Positions 6,330-7,124 of a DNA stretch of 7,124 nt are shown piece after piece (within the stretch, counting starts at the first letter, position 1; the number at the start of each line of letters is the position of its first letter). A program made the translations under genes and the position numbers. The stretch is from contig JANYFH010000332.1 in assembly GCA_025362705.1 (NCBI GenBank), positions 1 through 7,124 of the forward strand. Reading direction: 5' to 3'. Under the pieces are notes generated by a model. The model worked only from the letters and a program-made list of their open reading frames with translations, did not search any database and was not told the origin of the DNA. The DNA comes from Betaproteobacteria bacterium. Its GTDB lineage: Bacteria; Pseudomonadota; Gammaproteobacteria; Burkholderiales; Usitatibacteraceae.

Positions 6330-6818
6330 ATGAATGACAATGACATCACCGCGCTTAGCGCAAAAGTTGGTGCGGCGTTAAAAGCCCGCGGGCTGATGAT
6401 GGCGACCGCAGAATCATGCACGGGCGGTGGTATCGCAGAAGCCATTACGCGTATCAGCGGGTCGTCGGCGTGGTTTGATCGCGGCTTTGTCACCTATTCA
6501 TACGAGGCAAAAGTCGATTTGCTCGGCGTGAAACGCGAATCGCTCGTGGATTACGGCGCGGTATCAGCTGAAACCGCGCACGACATGGTTGATGGCGCGA
6601 TTTCAAGCTCGCGCGCGCAGGTTGCCGTGGCCGTGACAGGTATTGCCGGCCCGGAAGGCGGGATGCCCGGCAAGCCCGTTGGTACCGTGTGGTTTGCCTG
6701 GAAATTCCCAAAAAAGCCAATTGTTTCAGAGGTCTGTCATTTTTCAGGTGACCGCGCTGCGGTGCGTCAACAGACCGTAGCGCACGCCCTCGAACAGTTA
6801 CTGCATAATCTCGCCTGA
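6330..6818 (+). CDS. pncC: Nicotinamide-nucleotide amidohydrolase PncC / CinA C-terminal domain protein
   Basis: This 162-residue stand-alone CinA C-terminal (CinA_C) domain protein belongs to a family that deamidates nicotinamide mononucleotide to nicotinate mononucleotide in pyridine-nucleotide salvage. Signature blocks are A-E-S-C-T-G-G at 27-32, F-V-T-Y-S-Y-E-A-K-V-D-L-L-G-V at 53-67, G-A-V-S-x-E-T-A at 76-83, and V-T-G-I-A-G-P-E-G-G at 102-111 followed by K-P-V-G-T-V-W. It lacks the N-terminal MoCF-like domain of full-length CinA, which is normal for the single-domain form. ATG 6330 gives a complete domain, although no clear Shine-Dalgarno sequence precedes it. It lies directly upstream of recA, a conserved proteobacterial arrangement. 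The SOS box lies after it, so recA can be induced separately. Confidence 0.92.
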   Translation: MNDNDITALSAKVGAALKARGLMMATAESCTGGGIAEAITRISGSSAWFDRGFVTYSYEAKVDLLGVKRESLVDYGAVSAETAHDMVDGAISSSRAQVAVAVTGIAGPEGGMPGKPVGTVWFAWKFPKKPIVSEVCHFSGDRAAVRQQTVAHALEQLLHNLA

Positions 6819-6854
6819 CCTGTTTTTACTTTTTTGCAGGTCGTTCGCAAAAAA
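6817..6854. repeat. Overlapping AT-rich inverted repeats after pncC
   Basis: Two mutually exclusive stems overlap here. GACCTG 6817-6822 pairs CAGGTC 6837-6842 across a T-rich loop, and TTTTTTGC 6830-6837 pairs GCAAAAAA 6847-6854 across a 9-base loop. The T-runs lie in the loop or the stem and not after a GC-rich stem, so this is not a standard intrinsic terminator for pncC. It may still be a weak 3' end. Confidence 0.35.
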
Positions 6855-6883
6855 GTTGTTGCAAACCCCCAAAAGTTCCGGTA

Positions 6884-6899
6884 CTGTACGGAAATACAG
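6884..6899 (+). promoter_or_regulatory. SOS box (LexA operator) of recA
   Basis: CTGT at 6884-6887, eight bases, then ACAG at 6896-6899 is an exact match to the CTGT-N8-ACAG LexA operator used in gamma- and betaproteobacteria. It is extended on the left by TA (TACTGT), as in the E. coli recA operator. It lies 85 bases before the recA start. The promoter must overlap or adjoin it: TATTTT at 6905-6910 or TATAGA at 6913-6918 could be the -10, but I cannot fix a -35 with confidence. LexA bound here would repress recA until DNA damage activates RecA. Confidence 0.88.
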
Positions 6900-6984
6900 C
6901 CATGTATTTTTGTATAGACCCGCGTCGAACTGCTCGCAAAGCCCAGTTGGTTACGAGTGACGCCTAAAATTACCGGAGACCGCG

Positions 6985-7124
6985 ATGAATATGATGAAAG
7001 AAGGCTTTATGGACGAAAACAAATCGAAGGCTTTGGCTGCGGCGCTTTCGCAAATCGAAAAGCAGTTCGGCAAAGGCTCGATCATGAAAATGGGCGAGAG
7101 CGGCTGCATTCCCGACATCATCGC
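6985..7124 (+). CDS. recA: Recombinase RecA, N-terminal fragment
   Basis: The first 46 codons of recA are present and the gene runs off the window end. RecA polymerises on single-stranded DNA, catalyses homologous strand exchange and triggers LexA self-cleavage. The segment D-E-N-K-S-K-A-L-A-A-A-L-S-Q-I-E-K-Q-F-G-K-G-S-I-M is the diagnostic RecA N-terminal oligomerisation region; the ATPase core lies beyond the window. ATG 6985 has GGAGA at 6975-6979, five bases upstream, and gives an extra M-N-M-M-K-E-G-F ahead of the usual M-D-E-N-K. ATG 7009 would give the conventional N-terminus, with GAAGG at 7000-7004 only four bases before it. I prefer 6985 on the ribosome-binding site, but 7009 is plausible. 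Expression is expected to be LexA-controlled through the box at 6884-6899. Confidence 0.95.
   Translation, partial: MNMMKEGFMDENKSKALAAALSQIEKQFGKGSIMKMGESGCIPDII

Overview
The window looks like ordinary chromosome from a betaproteobacterium, probably Burkholderiales. The reasons are the pncC/cinA-recA gene order, a CTGT-N8-ACAG LexA box in front of recA, a RecA N-terminus of the betaproteobacterial kind, a ugp operon in the order B-A-E-C, and intergenic repeats of types I recall from that group. Placement below order level is a guess.

Layout, all genes on the + strand. (1) 1-494: the C-terminal end of a BNR/Asp-box beta-propeller protein, overlapped by a small ubiquitin-fold sulfur-carrier protein of the MoaD/ThiS/CysO type ending in Gly-Gly. 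(2) 637-5300: the sn-glycerol-3-phosphate ABC importer, ugpB (periplasmic binding protein), ugpA and ugpE (permeases) and ugpC (ATPase). The operon is interrupted twice by non-coding repeat DNA: twin hairpins between ugpB and ugpA, and a 403-base block of dispersed repeats between ugpE and ugpC. No ugpQ follows ugpC. (3) 5301-5464: a 164-bp element with long terminal inverted repeats and no transposase, which I interpret as a MITE. It abuts the ugpC stop codon, and its right end carries the likely start codon of the next gene. (4) 5458-6243: a GNAT-family acetyltransferase of unknown substrate. (5) 6330-6818: a stand-alone CinA C-terminal domain / PncC nicotinamide-nucleotide amidase. (6) 6884 to the end: the SOS box, leader and first 46 codons of recA.

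The Ugp proteins together import glycerol-3-phosphate and glycerophosphodiesters. UgpB captures the substrate in the periplasm, UgpA and UgpE form the channel, and UgpC powers transport. PncC (pyridine-nucleotide salvage) and RecA (recombination and SOS response) are a common pair of neighbours.

I do not see a previously undescribed multi-gene system here. What deserves a second look is the small-repeat content: three of the spacers are filled with structured repeats, and one mobile element forms both the 3' boundary of ugpC and the 5' boundary of the acetyltransferase gene.
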